A stretch of DNA of 64,000 bases from Candidatus Gastranaerophilales bacterium (GCA_017461425.1 JAFTXY010000003.1:1-64000), one strand, 5' to 3'. Shown: positions 19,687 to 30,619, counted from the stretch's first letter. Numbers and translations: made by a program. Notes: generated from the sequence alone by a model not told the origin.

Positions 19687-21084
19687 ATGAAAGATTTTTT
19701 TAAAAACAACAAAGTAATTTTAACAATAATATTATTACTAGGACTTGCCTTAAGGCTCTGGAATTTAAACAAACCAGAAGGACTTTGGAATGACGAATAT
19801 ATAACATATTCAATTTCAATGCTAAAATTCCCATTTGATTTTTTTGAAGGGATAAAAACAAATTGCCATGCTCCATTACATTATTTTTATTTAAAACTTT
19901 GGATGGCAATTTTTAGAGATTCTGATTTTATGCTTAGATTATCCTCATTAGTTCCAAACCTTTTGGGATGTCTTGTTATGTATAATGTTGGCAAAAATTA
20001 TCAAACAAAAGATTCATCAATAAAAATAGGCTTGACATGCGCATTAATAGGAGCAATAAGCTCATTTTTAATATATTTTTCACAAGAAGTAAGAATATAT
20101 TCAATGATATTTTTACTTTCTTCTTTAATTCTTTTATATTCAATAAAAATGTATGAATTTCCTTGCAAAAAACATGCTTGGTGGCTTACATGTTTTTCTG
20201 TTTTGTTAATATTAGAACATACTATAGGCTTTGTTTTTGTAATATTCAATACATTTGGCTTGTTGGCATTTCGTCAAAGAGGCAAAAAGAAAAATAACGA
20301 CGATTTTTATATTCCAATCGTTTCTGGCTTAATATTATGTTTGCCAATAATACCATTTCTATTCAGAATTTTTGCTCATCCAACATATTTTTCACAATGG
20401 TGGGCACCATTTAGCTGGTCTAAAATATTTTTCTATTTCACAGATTTATTCTCGCCAGTCCTAAAAAATATTACAAATGCACCTGTTAGTTTTTATCATC
20501 AAATAATACATAACGATACAATAAATATTGGCTTCGTATTATTTGCCTTAATACCTGCTTTAATTGGTTTAATTTTGATAATTAAATCAAACATAGATTC
20601 TAAAAGAATTAATAAATATTTATTATCAGTATTCATAGCTACATTTTTGACTATTTTAATAACCTCAATTGCAGGTAAAATAATATTTTTAACAAAATAT
20701 TTAACAGAATTATATCCAATTTTAATCTTAATGGCGGCAATTGGTTGGACTCAAATATATTCAAGAAACACAAGAATTATGCTTGCAACTGTTTATATTT
20801 TTATGAGTTTATTTTATATCGTTGTTTCGCACACATCTGCAATAAAATTAACTCGTGAAGAAGGTCATAAATTACCTATTATTGCAATGGAAGAAATGAA
20901 CATCAAGCAAAATGACAAAGTTTTATTTCTTTTTTACCCAAAAACATACTTTTCAAAATACTTTGATAACGAAAAATACATAGCAACATCAATTGATAAA
21001 TATAATTTCCCTTATGTCTTTGAAAATGGCGATACTTATCAAGCCTATAAAAATGGGCATGATGATTACAAAGTTTTTTTTTAA
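19687..21084 (+). CDS. ArnT/PMT-type membrane glycosyltransferase (frame ends early)
   Basis: Polytopic glycosyltransferase using a lipid-linked sugar (PMT_2/GT83-like). An N-terminal helix is followed by LRLWNLNKPEGLWNDEYITYS, which has the family acidic motif in the first periplasmic loop, then by HAPLHYFYLKLW and about ten further membrane helices. The frame ends at a TAA inside a run of nine T (21074-21082). In the -1 frame, 97 further codons without a stop continue to 21374, reading as a normal soluble tail. The product is therefore about 100 residues shorter than the intact form would be. A sequencing error, a recent mutation, slippage or phase variation are all possible. Confidence 0.82.
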   Translation: MKDFFKNNKVILTIILLLGLALRLWNLNKPEGLWNDEYITYSISMLKFPFDFFEGIKTNCHAPLHYFYLKLWMAIFRDSDFMLRLSSLVPNLLGCLVMYNVGKNYQTKDSSIKIGLTCALIGAISSFLIYFSQEVRIYSMIFLLSSLILLYSIKMYEFPCKKHAWWLTCFSVLLILEHTIGFVFVIFNTFGLLAFRQRGKKKNNDDFYIPIVSGLILCLPIIPFLFRIFAHPTYFSQWWAPFSWSKIFFYFTDLFSPVLKNITNAPVSFYHQIIHNDTINIGFVLFALIPALIGLILIIKSNIDSKRINKYLLSVFIATFLTILITSIAGKIIFLTKYLTELYPILILMAAIGWTQIYSRNTRIMLATVYIFMSLFYIVVSHTSAIKLTREEGHKLPIIAMEEMNIKQNDKVLFLFYPKTYFSKYFDNEKYIATSIDKYNFPYVFENGDTYQAYKNGHDDYKVFF

Positions 21085-21374
21085 ATGAGAAAAACGAAAA
21101 TAAAATCCACAAAAGATTAGACGATAGAATTTTAAAAAACACCAAAAAAGGCGAAAAATTATTCATAATTGACCTCGAGAGTGTTAGCATTTTTCCGCCC
21201 GACAAATTAGAGGAATTGATAAAAGATGAAAAAAGATATAAAAATACTCCATTTTTATATTTAGTTGCTTCTTATGCAAGAAATGAATCAATAAATTGGG
21301 CAAACAAAAATTTTAAATATCTAGACAAGAGATATAAAGGCGCTTGGGCAATTTATTGTTTTGAATTTATTTAA
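21081..21374 (+). pseudogene. Out-of-frame C-terminal tail of the glycosyltransferase
   Basis: From codon TTA at 21081 the frame stays open for 97 codons to TAA at 21372-21374. It encodes coherent protein (LDDRILKNTKKGEKLFIID ... YLVASYARNESINWANKNF ... AWAIYCFEFI). This joins directly to the upstream glycosyltransferase if one T is added, or if the ribosome slips back one base on the T9 run. It ends 4 bases into the convergent CheA-type gene, the usual tight spacing in this genome. Confidence 0.75.
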
Positions 21375-24300
21375 ATATTAATATTTAAAAGCTTTTCAAT
21401 AGATGCAAGTAATTCTTCTTGCTTAAATAAATTCTTTTGAATATATTTTGCAACTTTTGTTTCTTCAATTTCTATTTGATAATCATCTTTTGGCTCTGAT
21501 GATACGACAATGACTGGTGTTTCTTCATAATTTTGCATTTTTCTTAATTCGCCAATAAATTCAAAACCATTCATTTCTGGCATTTGAATATCAGAAATAA
21601 CTAAATCATATTTTGCTTGTTTTACTTTATCTAGAGCATTAATTGGATTTGTTGCCGTTGAAACATTGTATCCATTATTTGATAAAATATTTTTCTGCAA
21701 AATTCTTGTTGTATGAGAATCATCGACAATTAAAATCTTATATTTAAAATTATCTTGTGTTTTTACAATGCCGTTTTTAGTGATAATTTTTGTTTTAATT
21801 TTCTTAGAATTAATTGTGTTAATAATATCACCAACGTTCAAAATCAAACAAGCTTCGCCATTCGCAAGAGTTGTTATTCCTGAAATATGTTTAACCTTGT
21901 ATAATGGTGGTGCTAATTTTTTATGAACAATTTCTTGGTCAGATATCAATTTTTCAACAATAATACCAAAAATTGTATTGTCTGTTTCAATAATCATTAA
22001 AGTATATTTATTTGTTTCACGTGGAACATTTTCATAATTTAGAATTTGAGAAAGTGTATAAATTGATATTGCGGCACCATCATAAATATAATAATTATGA
22101 TTATCTTTTTCAAAAACTTCATCAGCATTAACTCTGACTATTGTTTTAATTACAGAATTTTCTATTGCCCACAATTGTCTTTGTTCTTCAATAATAAATA
22201 CTTTTTTAGTAGCAACTGTTGCAGGAAGAATAATTCTAACGATTGTACCTTGATTTAATTGAGAAAAAATATCAATTCTGCCTTGCAAATGATTAATTTT
22301 GTTGTTTACAATATCAAGCCCCAATCCACGTCCAGATAATTCTGTTACAAAATTTTCAGTTGAAAAACCAGGATAAAATATCAAATTAGTTAACTCATCA
22401 TCACTGATTGCGCCTAATTCTTCTTCTGTTAATAATCTTTTTTCAAGAGCTTTTTGCTTAATTTTTTCAATATCAAGCCCTCTGCCGTCATCTTTAACAT
22501 CAATTACAACTTTATTATCTTTATGAATTGCAGTAATCTCAATTTTGCCTATTGGATTTTTGCCCAATGCTTTTCTTGTTTCAACATCTTCAATACCATG
22601 ATCAATAGAATTTCTAATGATGTGCATTAAAGGAATTTTCATTTCTTCAATAATGGTTTTATCGGCCGTAATATCAGAGCCATTTATAACTAAATCGATT
22701 TTTTTATTTTTATCACGAGCAATATTATGCACCATGCGTGGAAACAATTGGAATATTGTTGATAATGGCAAAATTCTCATATTTTTTACCATTGTTTCTA
22801 TTTCGGATGTTGTTGAATTCAATTTTGTTTCTGATTCTTGAATTTGTTTAAACAGATTTGATGTTTCTTTAATTAAACTTGCAATTTTATCATTATGCAT
22901 TTCACATAACGAGCAAAGTTGTTTATTATATGCAATAACTTTTCTATAATCATGCCCTTCTTCAATAATCGGATTGGACAAATATTTTTTATCAAAATAT
23001 TTTATATAATATCCCATTCTTGCAAAGTTTTTTTGCCACTCAATTAAATCATTATTTATTTTTCTAACTAGTGATAACTGTTCGTTTGTTTTAATTTTTG
23101 ATACGATAAGCTCCCCAATTTGCCCAACTAAATTATCAAGCTTTAAAGAATCTACTCGAAGAGTTTTAATTTCGGAATTTGTAATCGTATTTAAAATATC
23201 TTTTTGTGTAAGTTCAGAATTTTGGCTTTTATTTCTATGGTCTTTTGTGTTAAATTTGACCATTTTTCTAACCATATTTAGTTTCGTTAAAACTTCTTTG
23301 ATATTTTCTTGATTATCATCTTTTAATGCTGATAAATTTTCTTTAATGGCAAGCGCTACATCTCTTGTCACAGAAACATTATTGTCTTTAAACACATTTA
23401 AAATATCTTTGATTTCTATACCGATATTTTCATAATCGGTTTTTGGGTTTTGAATAATTAAAGAATCAATTAAATCAACAATATCAGGCAAAAAACTTAA
23501 ATTTAGTTCCAAAAGAGGGATTTTTTGAATAATTTCTTCAATTTTATCGTTTCTCATCTGCAAAAAAGAAATTTCTTTTACTTGCTGAATTTCTTTTTTC
23601 GCTTCTTGTTCTAACTCTTTTTTTATTTCTTCTTTTGGCAATTCTTTTTCATTTAATTTATTTTCAACAATTTCATAATAATCTTTTTTCTCAATATGCT
23701 CTTTATTTGCGTAATTTGTAATCAGCTCTATTAAGGCGATTATATTTGAATTTAAATCTAAAAACTCCAACGCTTTATTGTCTGACGTTCTAAATTTATC
23801 AAGCGCATTAACAATATTTCTTGCTGCGTTTTTAAATGAATTAATTGATGGTTCATCAATATTTGATATTAAATTTAAAAACTCACTAACACTTGATTCA
23901 ATTACATATATACTTTCATAATCATTTTTTTGTCTTGCTTTTGAAACAATATATAAAACATCAATTATGATATCTTCTATTTTTGCAAATTTATTTATAA
24001 ACTCCTGTTTATAAGGATTTAAATCTTCATTTTTTAAAACAATTGAATCTTTTTGCTCATTTTTTTTAGAAATATTTTCTAATTTTTGGATATACAATGG
24101 AACATCAGGACTTTTATATTCTTCTTTTTGAGCAACGGTTTTATTTATTAAAAAAGAAATAAATTCCAGACACTCTGAAATAATATCTGTTATTTCAGAA
24201 GTTAAAACCAATTTATTCTCTCTTACAAGAGAAATAATATCTTCTATTTTGTGAGCTATATTTTGAATATCTTCAAAACCAAGCATTCTAGCAGAACCTT

Positions 24301-24460
24301 TTAGGGAATGAGCATCCCTAAATAAATGCATCGCAAGTTCTGCATTAGAGCTATCTTTTTCCAACATTAAAAGCTTTCCATCCATGGAAGAAATAATCTC
24401 CATGGATTCTTGTTGGAAAATATTTAATATTTCATCTAGCTCTTCTTTTTGAAATTCCAT
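21371..24460 (-). CDS. CheA-type hybrid histidine kinase with C-terminal receiver
   Basis: Chemosensory kinase of the PilL/ChpA/FrzE type. Domains in order: an Hpt domain with phospho-accepting His51 (DAHSLKGSARMLG); about 300 residues of helical linker; a dimerisation domain; and a HATPase with MHIIRNSIDHGIE, DVKDDGRGLDI and GRGLGLDIVNNKI. A CheW-like domain and a receiver with ILIVDDS and LVISDIQMPEMNGFEF close the protein. All catalytic motifs are intact. GAGGC precedes the ATG. The chemoreceptor gene lies just upstream on the same strand, 19 bases away. No CheR or CheB is in the window, so adaptation enzymes are elsewhere or absent. Confidence 0.93.
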   Translation of the reverse strand: MEFQKEELDEILNIFQQESMEIISSMDGKLLMLEKDSSNAELAMHLFRDAHSLKGSARMLGFEDIQNIAHKIEDIISLVRENKLVLTSEITDIISECLEFISFLINKTVAQKEEYKSPDVPLYIQKLENISKKNEQKDSIVLKNEDLNPYKQEFINKFAKIEDIIIDVLYIVSKARQKNDYESIYVIESSVSEFLNLISNIDEPSINSFKNAARNIVNALDKFRTSDNKALEFLDLNSNIIALIELITNYANKEHIEKKDYYEIVENKLNEKELPKEEIKKELEQEAKKEIQQVKEISFLQMRNDKIEEIIQKIPLLELNLSFLPDIVDLIDSLIIQNPKTDYENIGIEIKDILNVFKDNNVSVTRDVALAIKENLSALKDDNQENIKEVLTKLNMVRKMVKFNTKDHRNKSQNSELTQKDILNTITNSEIKTLRVDSLKLDNLVGQIGELIVSKIKTNEQLSLVRKINNDLIEWQKNFARMGYYIKYFDKKYLSNPIIEEGHDYRKVIAYNKQLCSLCEMHNDKIASLIKETSNLFKQIQESETKLNSTTSEIETMVKNMRILPLSTIFQLFPRMVHNIARDKNKKIDLVINGSDITADKTIIEEMKIPLMHIIRNSIDHGIEDVETRKALGKNPIGKIEITAIHKDNKVVIDVKDDGRGLDIEKIKQKALEKRLLTEEELGAISDDELTNLIFYPGFSTENFVTELSGRGLGLDIVNNKINHLQGRIDIFSQLNQGTIVRIILPATVATKKVFIIEEQRQLWAIENSVIKTIVRVNADEVFEKDNHNYYIYDGAAISIYTLSQILNYENVPRETNKYTLMIIETDNTIFGIIVEKLISDQEIVHKKLAPPLYKVKHISGITTLANGEACLILNVGDIINTINSKKIKTKIITKNGIVKTQDNFKYKILIVDDSHTTRILQKNILSNNGYNVSTATNPINALDKVKQAKYDLVISDIQMPEMNGFEFIGELRKMQNYEETPVIVVSSEPKDDYQIEIEETKVAKYIQKNLFKQEELLASIEKLLNINI

Positions 24461-24479
24461 TTTCTTGCCTCAAGCAAAA

Positions 24480-25538
24480 TTAAAATATAGATTGCTTCAA
24501 GTCATCAGAATTTGATTCTATTTTTTCTCGAATTGAATCATTTTCAATAACAATTTTTTTACTTTCTTCAACAAGCTCTGAAATTTCTTTTAAATAATCT
24601 CTTGTAGCGCTTGAATCTGAATTGATTTGTTTTGATGAATGGATAATATTTTGTACATTTCTAGAAATATCATTCATTACATTAATCAATTCTTCAATAT
24701 TCTCACTAATTATATGAGCAAGCTCTAAACCTGATTCGATTTCTTTTGTGCCTTCTTCTGTTGCTAATACAGTTGAATTTGCGGTTTGTTGAATATCGTT
24801 AATTAAAGAAATAATTTTTGTTGTAGCTTGTTTAGATTCGTCAGCAAGTTTTCTAATTTCTGATGCAACAACAGCAAAACCTTTACCATGTTCTCCTGCA
24901 CGAGCAGCCTCTACAGCTGCATTCAATGCTAGTAAGTTTGTTTGTTCAGCAATATCTTCAACAAGACCAATTGTTGATGAAATCGATTGTACAAAATCAG
25001 ATAATTCTAAAATCAATTCAGCAATTGTTTGAATTTTATGTCTAATAGAAAACATTTTTTCAATATTTGTTTTAACTGCGCCATATTCATTATTTGTAAA
25101 ATTCAATGATTTATCGGTCTTTTCCTGAGTTTCTGTTGTTAAATCACTCATTTCGGTTGAATATTTTTCTAAATTATCAACCAAATCTTGAATACTTCTG
25201 ATTTTAACTGAATAAACAGAGTTGTTTTCTCTTTGATAATTATTTTTAGCTTGAAATTCACTCATTCCTTGTGCCGTTTTTTCAATAACAGAAGAAATCA
25301 ATTTATCAACAGGAGCTTTTACAGCTCTTTTGCTAAATTCAAACAATAAGCTCATAATTACGAAGCTAGTAACCAAAACAATGATTAAATCATAATTATC
25401 GAAATTTAAAAATTTAACAAAATAAAATATTGCACACAATACAATAAAAAGAATTGATGAATCAAATACCTGTCTTTTGATTAACTCTCTTGTAATATTT
25501 ACTTTTGCATTTTCTTTATTATTTACTTCTTTTGACAT
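24480..25538 (-). CDS. Methyl-accepting chemotaxis protein without sensor domain
   Basis: Two membrane helices (about 28-45 and 52-68) are separated by only a few residues (NFDNYD), so there is no periplasmic ligand domain. The cytoplasmic signalling tip [32 protein letters not shown] is intact and is the binding site for CheW and CheA. It may sense membrane state, or relay from a partner, like PilJ-type receptors. It is the first gene of a two-gene unit with the CheA-type kinase and is divergent from the receiver protein gene at 25605. Confidence 0.93.
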   Translation of the reverse strand: MSKEVNNKENAKVNITRELIKRQVFDSSILFIVLCAIFYFVKFLNFDNYDLIIVLVTSFVIMSLLFEFSKRAVKAPVDKLISSVIEKTAQGMSEFQAKNNYQRENNSVYSVKIRSIQDLVDNLEKYSTEMSDLTTETQEKTDKSLNFTNNEYGAVKTNIEKMFSIRHKIQTIAELILELSDFVQSISSTIGLVEDIAEQTNLLALNAAVEAARAGEHGKGFAVVASEIRKLADESKQATTKIISLINDIQQTANSTVLATEEGTKEIESGLELAHIISENIEELINVMNDISRNVQNIIHSSKQINSDSSATRDYLKEISELVEESKKIVIENDSIREKIESNSDDLKQSIF

Positions 25539-25604
25539 ATTCCACCCTTGAATAAAAAAATGTATAATACATATTATATAAAAATATATCCAATAAGTTA
25601 AGTT

Positions 25605-27047
25605 ATGATGAAAAAAGTAATCATTATAGATGATAGTGCAACTTCGCTTAATCTCTTAAAAACAACTTTTGCAAAAAATTCCTGGGAAGTATACGGCGCA
25701 CAAAATGCAAAAATTGCTTATGAGATGATTTATGATGTTGCTCCGGATATTATAATAACCGATGCTATAATGCCTGTTATGGGCGGTTTTCAGCTTCTTA
25801 AAACAATAAGAGACGATGATGCAATTTCAAAAATTCCCGTTATCGTATATAGCATCCTAAACGAAAGCAATGCAAAATTTTATATCCACGAAGAATTAAG
25901 CGAGTATTTTTTAAGAAAAGATGATAACGTTGATGAACTCTTAAAAATGGCAATTGAAATTACAAATAAATACCCACTTGATGAAGATTATAAAAAAAAT
26001 ATTTTAACCGTTGGTTTAAACTTCGCAAAAACTCTATATAAAAAAGAGGAAGAAACACAAATAATTCAAAAAGAAGCTCAAGAAGAAATTATTGAAGATA
26101 ATATTCAAAAAAACATCGATGAAGAAGAGTTAAACAAAATTTTTAAAGAAAATTATGATTTTCATTATAGTGATGAAAAAATATTTTCTGAAATTTTTAC
26201 AATTTTGTATCCTCTTTTAGAATACGATTTATTCACAATTAACGTATATTCATACGAGAAAAAAGAACAAAGTGTATTTTTTGATATAAGAGATATTATT
26301 TTAAGCCCTATTTTCCAAAACAAAATTTTAACTAAATATAATGCTCAAGATATTATTTTATTTAAAAAATATGCCCCAAATCTTAAAATGATTATTAATG
26401 AAGACGAATTTTTCTCAAAAATAGAATTTAACTTTGAATACAAAGAAGTAAATATAGCAAATGTCGCCATATATTCAAAAGATAAACAGAAATGGCAAAA
26501 CGAACACAATATAGAAACAATTAAAAATATCTTATATAAATTCTTTAAAGCAAGATATATCAATAAAAATAGCTTAAACAATAAAAAAGAAACTTATCAA
26601 AACAGATATTCAAGTAATAAACTTGATATTAACTTCTTAAATAAATTTGATGAAACCCAAAAAGAAGATTTATATCTAGGAATTGTTGAAGTTGTTAATT
26701 TTTCTGAAATCGAATCAAGCCTATCAGAAGAAGAATTAGATATAATTAATTCTAAAATTTCTGAAAAAATCATAAATTATCTAGAAAAAGATGAACAAGT
26801 ATACAAAAATGATAAAGATGAATACATCATCGTAATTTTTGCAAAAGATGAAAAACAGGCAAAACATAAATTTATGTATATTGCAAATACTCTAAACCAA
26901 ATTTCATATGAGTCATATTCTCCTGAAGTTGTCATAGGAGTAAGCAATTGCAATATATCAAATAGTTTCAACACATACGAAGCGCAAAAAATTGCACGAA
27001 ACGCACTTGATTTAACCTCAAAACAAGAAAAAGTGGTAATAAAATGA
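25605..27047 (+). CDS. Response regulator with degenerate GGDEF-like C-terminus
   Basis: The N-terminal receiver (about 1-120) is intact: acidic pair IIIDDS, phospho-accepting Asp53 (IIITDAIMP). The middle 200 residues are acidic and helical without a known domain. The last 130 residues look like a GGDEF fold, but the motif reads NDKDEY, so catalysis is unlikely. A second ATG follows at 25608. The stop overlaps the start of the CheW gene (ATGA), so the two are coupled. It is a likely target of the CheA-type kinase. Confidence 0.82.
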   Translation: MMKKVIIIDDSATSLNLLKTTFAKNSWEVYGAQNAKIAYEMIYDVAPDIIITDAIMPVMGGFQLLKTIRDDDAISKIPVIVYSILNESNAKFYIHEELSEYFLRKDDNVDELLKMAIEITNKYPLDEDYKKNILTVGLNFAKTLYKKEEETQIIQKEAQEEIIEDNIQKNIDEEELNKIFKENYDFHYSDEKIFSEIFTILYPLLEYDLFTINVYSYEKKEQSVFFDIRDIILSPIFQNKILTKYNAQDIILFKKYAPNLKMIINEDEFFSKIEFNFEYKEVNIANVAIYSKDKQKWQNEHNIETIKNILYKFFKARYINKNSLNNKKETYQNRYSSNKLDINFLNKFDETQKEDLYLGIVEVVNFSEIESSLSEEELDIINSKISEKIINYLEKDEQVYKNDKDEYIIVIFAKDEKQAKHKFMYIANTLNQISYESYSPEVVIGVSNCNISNSFNTYEAQKIARNALDLTSKQEKVVIK

Positions 27048-28084
27048 ATGAAAACCAATTAGCCCTAAAAAATACTTTTTTAAATATAGAAGAAGAAAAC
27101 AACAACGAAAACTATACATTAATCGAAATAGCAAACAAAAAATATGCTATTAAGACAGAGAATGTATTAGAAATTGTCAAAATTATTGAACTAGAATTTC
27201 CAGATAAACTTCCTGATTGCATTTTAGGGATGATAAATTACGAAGATAAACCAGTTGGGGTAATAGATTTAAGGGAAATTTTTAAAAACGAAAGAATAGT
27301 ATACGACCTTAACACAAAAATCATTGTAATAAAATTAAAATCACAGGTAACCGCAATAGTTTGCGATAATGTTATCGATATTACAAAATTAAATAAAAAT
27401 AAAATCTATCCTCTTCCATACCAAAAAGATACTGATTTTTATCAAGGAATATATACAAAAAGCGACAAAACAAATATCTATGTATTAGATATGGAAAATA
27501 TTGTTAAATACATAGAAAATAATCGTGAAAGCTTTAATAATGATGGTTCTGGCAGAAATTATCTTGTTGGCGACGAAGAATCAATAGAAATTTTAAAAGA
27601 AAGAAGAAGCTTTTTAATAAAAGTTACCCAAGAATTACAAAATAACACTCCATTATATGATATGGGAGTTTCATTCATAATAAATGACGTTAAATACTAT
27701 ATAACAATGGCAAGTGTTAAAGAATTTCATAAGGTCAATAATTCAAAATTTATTAAAGTCCCAAACACGCCAGCATACATCAAAGGGTTAATAAATATAA
27801 AAGGTGATTATACAACTGTTTTAGATATAAGAAAATTCTTTAATACCTCGGCAACTAAAATCAAAGAAAAATCTACAATAATTATTTTAAACTCAAACGA
27901 ATTTAAAATCGGAATTTTAGCAGATGAAATATGCGAAAATATGAATATTGATTTTGAAGAAATTCTTCAAAATAGACTCCAAAAAGATGATAATAAAATG
28001 CTTGAATTTGTCAAAGACGGAGAAATTTATCAGGTTTTAGATGTCGAAAAATTATTCCAAGATGAAAGGCTTACAATCGCTTAA
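27044..28084 (+). CDS. Double CheW-domain coupling protein
   Basis: Two CheW-like domains in tandem. The first is about 15-155 (ENYTLIEIANKKYAI ... GMINYEDKPVGVIDLREIF). The second is about 195-340 (VSFIINDVKYYITMASVKEF ... GLINIKGDYTTVLDIRKFF). It would bridge chemoreceptors and the CheA-type kinase; fused double CheW proteins occur in pilus-type chemosensory systems. The start overlaps the preceding stop. Its last 33 bases overlap the convergent MAF gene. Confidence 0.9.
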   Translation: MNENQLALKNTFLNIEEENNNENYTLIEIANKKYAIKTENVLEIVKIIELEFPDKLPDCILGMINYEDKPVGVIDLREIFKNERIVYDLNTKIIVIKLKSQVTAIVCDNVIDITKLNKNKIYPLPYQKDTDFYQGIYTKSDKTNIYVLDMENIVKYIENNRESFNNDGSGRNYLVGDEESIEILKERRSFLIKVTQELQNNTPLYDMGVSFIINDVKYYITMASVKEFHKVNNSKFIKVPNTPAYIKGLINIKGDYTTVLDIRKFFNTSATKIKEKSTIIILNSNEFKIGILADEICENMNIDFEEILQNRLQKDDNKMLEFVKDGEIYQVLDVEKLFQDERLTIA

Positions 28085-29977
28085 ACCTTGTTTATATAAT
28101 TTTAAAACATCTTGAATTCTATTAAATTCATATTGTTGTCTTTTAAAATTTTCTTTCATTGCTTCAATATTTGAAAAATCACCCATTGTTAATAATTCAT
28201 AGAAGCTGTAAATATGCAAAGTTGCAATTTCTATAAAATCTTTAACTTCTCTTTTTTTGTATATTAAATTCAAAATTTCTTTATATTTTGCAATTAATTT
28301 TTGTGCATTTGGTGTAATTATTTTTTTAATTTCCAATTCTTTTATGATTTTTTGAACAATGTTATTAATTTCAGCAAAATAATCATAAAAAGAATCAACT
28401 TCTTTTGACATTTTTTCTACTTTATTTTTTGCATATTCTTTATCAAAATTAGCATTAATATTAGATAAATCTATTTTTTCTATTTTTTCTAAATCATTAA
28501 TTATTTCTAATAATTTTTTATTTTCAAAACCATTTATCTGGGCAGCACCAGTTGATGAATTTATTAATTCAATTTCTGGTTTTTCTTCTTTTATTCTTTT
28601 TGCAATTTGCTCAAATTTTTCAATAAATAAAGCATATCCTGTTTGAGTTGGAATATCTTTTCCTTCTTGAGATTTTACAGTGTATAAATTTTTATTTAAA
28701 AATTCTATATTATTTTTTGCAATTTCTCTTGATAATTCATCAGAATAACCATTTGCCTTAAATGACATTGCATATGATTCAAAATCTGCTGCTTTAATTA
28801 CATATTTTTTCTCATTTTCATCATAAATACATTCCAAATCACCATATTGGCTACCTTTTGCATAACATGCGCCATCTTTATATGCCAAATCTTGTCCGCA
28901 AACAATTATTTTGTCAAATCCCATCACATAAGCACTCATTAAAGCACTATATGAAACAGTACCAAAAGTTTCTAAATAATCATTTAATTTTAAACAATCT
29001 CTTAACCAAAAATTTAAAAAATTGGCATTGGAAAGGTAATTAAATGTTTTTTTTGTTTCAAAATTAGAAACCAAATTACAACAAAAACCCTCTAAAATAA
29101 AATAATAATCTTTTGGGTCAATCAAAGAAAATTGCGCAGTTGTATTATGTGGCTCTATATCTACTATAAAATCAGGTTTTATATTATTTTGCGCAAGCAA
29201 TTTTACTGTTGGATTTACTGCAAAAATAACAAATTTATCCTGATTTTCTTTAATGATATCAATATTTTCTTTTAAGCTAGGACCTGCTGATAAGCATAGC
29301 GCAGTTTTTCCTTTATAAATTCCTCTTAAATCGGAAATATTAGGGTTTTTGAATATATTTTTTAAATTTAAAAATGTATTTTGATATGCCAAAGGCGCTT
29401 TTTTAAAAAACGTATTTTTATTTGCAACATACAATGCCGATGCTTTTTGCGCAGTATTTAAAACATCTTTAATATCATCAAAAAACAATTCTTTATAAGA
29501 AGAAAGAAATGTTATCGTAATTTCTGTATTTTCATTTGAAATAGATTCAACATGTTTTGTTAGCTTTTCCTTGTCTGAACATAAAATTACATTTTCATGA
29601 AATATTGCATCAATTTCTGCAATTGAAAAAACCAACTTTAAAATATCTAAGTTTGGCTCGTAAATTATTATTTTAGAATTTTTTATATTTTGGTATAATT
29701 CATCTAATAAATACCCCAAACCCAAGCCATACAATAATCTTACAGAATTTTTGTTATCTTTATTTTCTATATTTTTAACAATATTTTTCGCTTCTAAAAT
29801 TGCACCATTTTGCGAATGCAAAGGGATATTGTTAAACAATAAATTATATTCATCTTGACTTGTTTTTATTAATTCTAAATTTGATTTTTCTACATCAAGC
29901 ATTAAAATTTTATCAGCAAGCGTTGAATCATATTTTGATATAGCGTCTAAATTTTTCTGTAATACTTTATTTTCCAT
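28052..29977 (-). CDS. MAF/DUF115 family glycosyltransferase
   Basis: Motility-associated-factor family. The central DUF115 region includes GKTALCLSAGPSLKENIDII, VNPTVKLLAQNNIKPDFIVDIEPHN and MGFDKIIVCGQDLAYKDG. Characterised relatives transfer nonulosonic acids to flagellin; no flagellar gene is seen here, so the target may be a pilin, S-layer or other surface protein. A TTG at 29983 opens the frame, but the ATG at 29977 is the likely start. No ribosome site is visible, and only 30 bases separate it from the divergent gene at 30008. The neighbouring chemosensory genes fit a surface-motility role. Confidence 0.88.
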   Translation of the reverse strand: MENKVLQKNLDAISKYDSTLADKILMLDVEKSNLELIKTSQDEYNLLFNNIPLHSQNGAILEAKNIVKNIENKDNKNSVRLLYGLGLGYLLDELYQNIKNSKIIIYEPNLDILKLVFSIAEIDAIFHENVILCSDKEKLTKHVESISNENTEITITFLSSYKELFFDDIKDVLNTAQKASALYVANKNTFFKKAPLAYQNTFLNLKNIFKNPNISDLRGIYKGKTALCLSAGPSLKENIDIIKENQDKFVIFAVNPTVKLLAQNNIKPDFIVDIEPHNTTAQFSLIDPKDYYFILEGFCCNLVSNFETKKTFNYLSNANFLNFWLRDCLKLNDYLETFGTVSYSALMSAYVMGFDKIIVCGQDLAYKDGACYAKGSQYGDLECIYDENEKKYVIKAADFESYAMSFKANGYSDELSREIAKNNIEFLNKNLYTVKSQEGKDIPTQTGYALFIEKFEQIAKRIKEEKPEIELINSSTGAAQINGFENKKLLEIINDLEKIEKIDLSNINANFDKEYAKNKVEKMSKEVDSFYDYFAEINNIVQKIIKELEIKKIITPNAQKLIAKYKEILNLIYKKREVKDFIEIATLHIYSFYELLTMGDFSNIEAMKENFKRQQYEFNRIQDVLKLYKQGLSDCKPFILE

Positions 29978-30007
29978 AGTCAATATGGTAGCATTAGATA
30001 GGTAATT

Positions 30008-30607
30008 ATGGCAAACATTAAAAACAAAATCACACTATTTATCTTATTTTTGGGAATGTTTTTTTTCAATATTCAAACATTCGCTAATGAAAATATTCCT
30101 CAAACAAAATTAGATAATTATGATGAAATTTATGCTAATTTAAAGGAAGCTGATTTTGATTATATTTTTGGAATTGACCCGCATCAGGCTGATGAATATA
30201 CAGTTTATATGAGATCGCCTTATCCATTATTTAGAAGTGGGGTCAATTTAATTTTTAAATCAAAAACAATTCCACCAGGATATTATCTTTTAACCCCAAG
30301 AGAAAAAAACGGCAAAACTTGGGTCTTATTTAAAGAAAACGGAAAAATCTCATATGTAATACCGGTTTATAAAGAAGATGTAGTTTTGGAAACTTTCTAT
30401 GAAGAAAAATTTCCTCGCAAAAAACCAACAACATCTGAAAAAATAAGAAAAAAAACTATGGATTTTATAGGCACAAAATGGGGAAAAAGAAATCAACGAA
30501 CTCCTATACCTGAAGCATATATCGAATTTAATGATGCAGGAATATATTGGGATATGATATTATATTATGGATTAAAAAAATATCATCTCTTATTTAAAAA
30601 AGACTAA
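30008..30607 (+). CDS. Exported hypothetical protein, 199 aa
   Basis: Unrecognised. A signal peptide of about 26 residues (KITLFILFLGMFFFNIQTFA) is followed by an acidic then basic soluble domain with several aromatic residues (YTVYMRSPYPLFRSG; GYYLLTPREKNGKTW). It begins a co-directional run with the NTF2-like protein, lspA and the pseudouridine synthase, with small gaps or overlaps. Probably periplasmic. Confidence 0.75.
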   Translation: MANIKNKITLFILFLGMFFFNIQTFANENIPQTKLDNYDEIYANLKEADFDYIFGIDPHQADEYTVYMRSPYPLFRSGVNLIFKSKTIPPGYYLLTPREKNGKTWVLFKENGKISYVIPVYKEDVVLETFYEEKFPRKKPTTSEKIRKKTMDFIGTKWGKRNQRTPIPEAYIEFNDAGIYWDMILYYGLKKYHLLFKKD

Positions 30608-30619
30608 TAGGATTTACAA

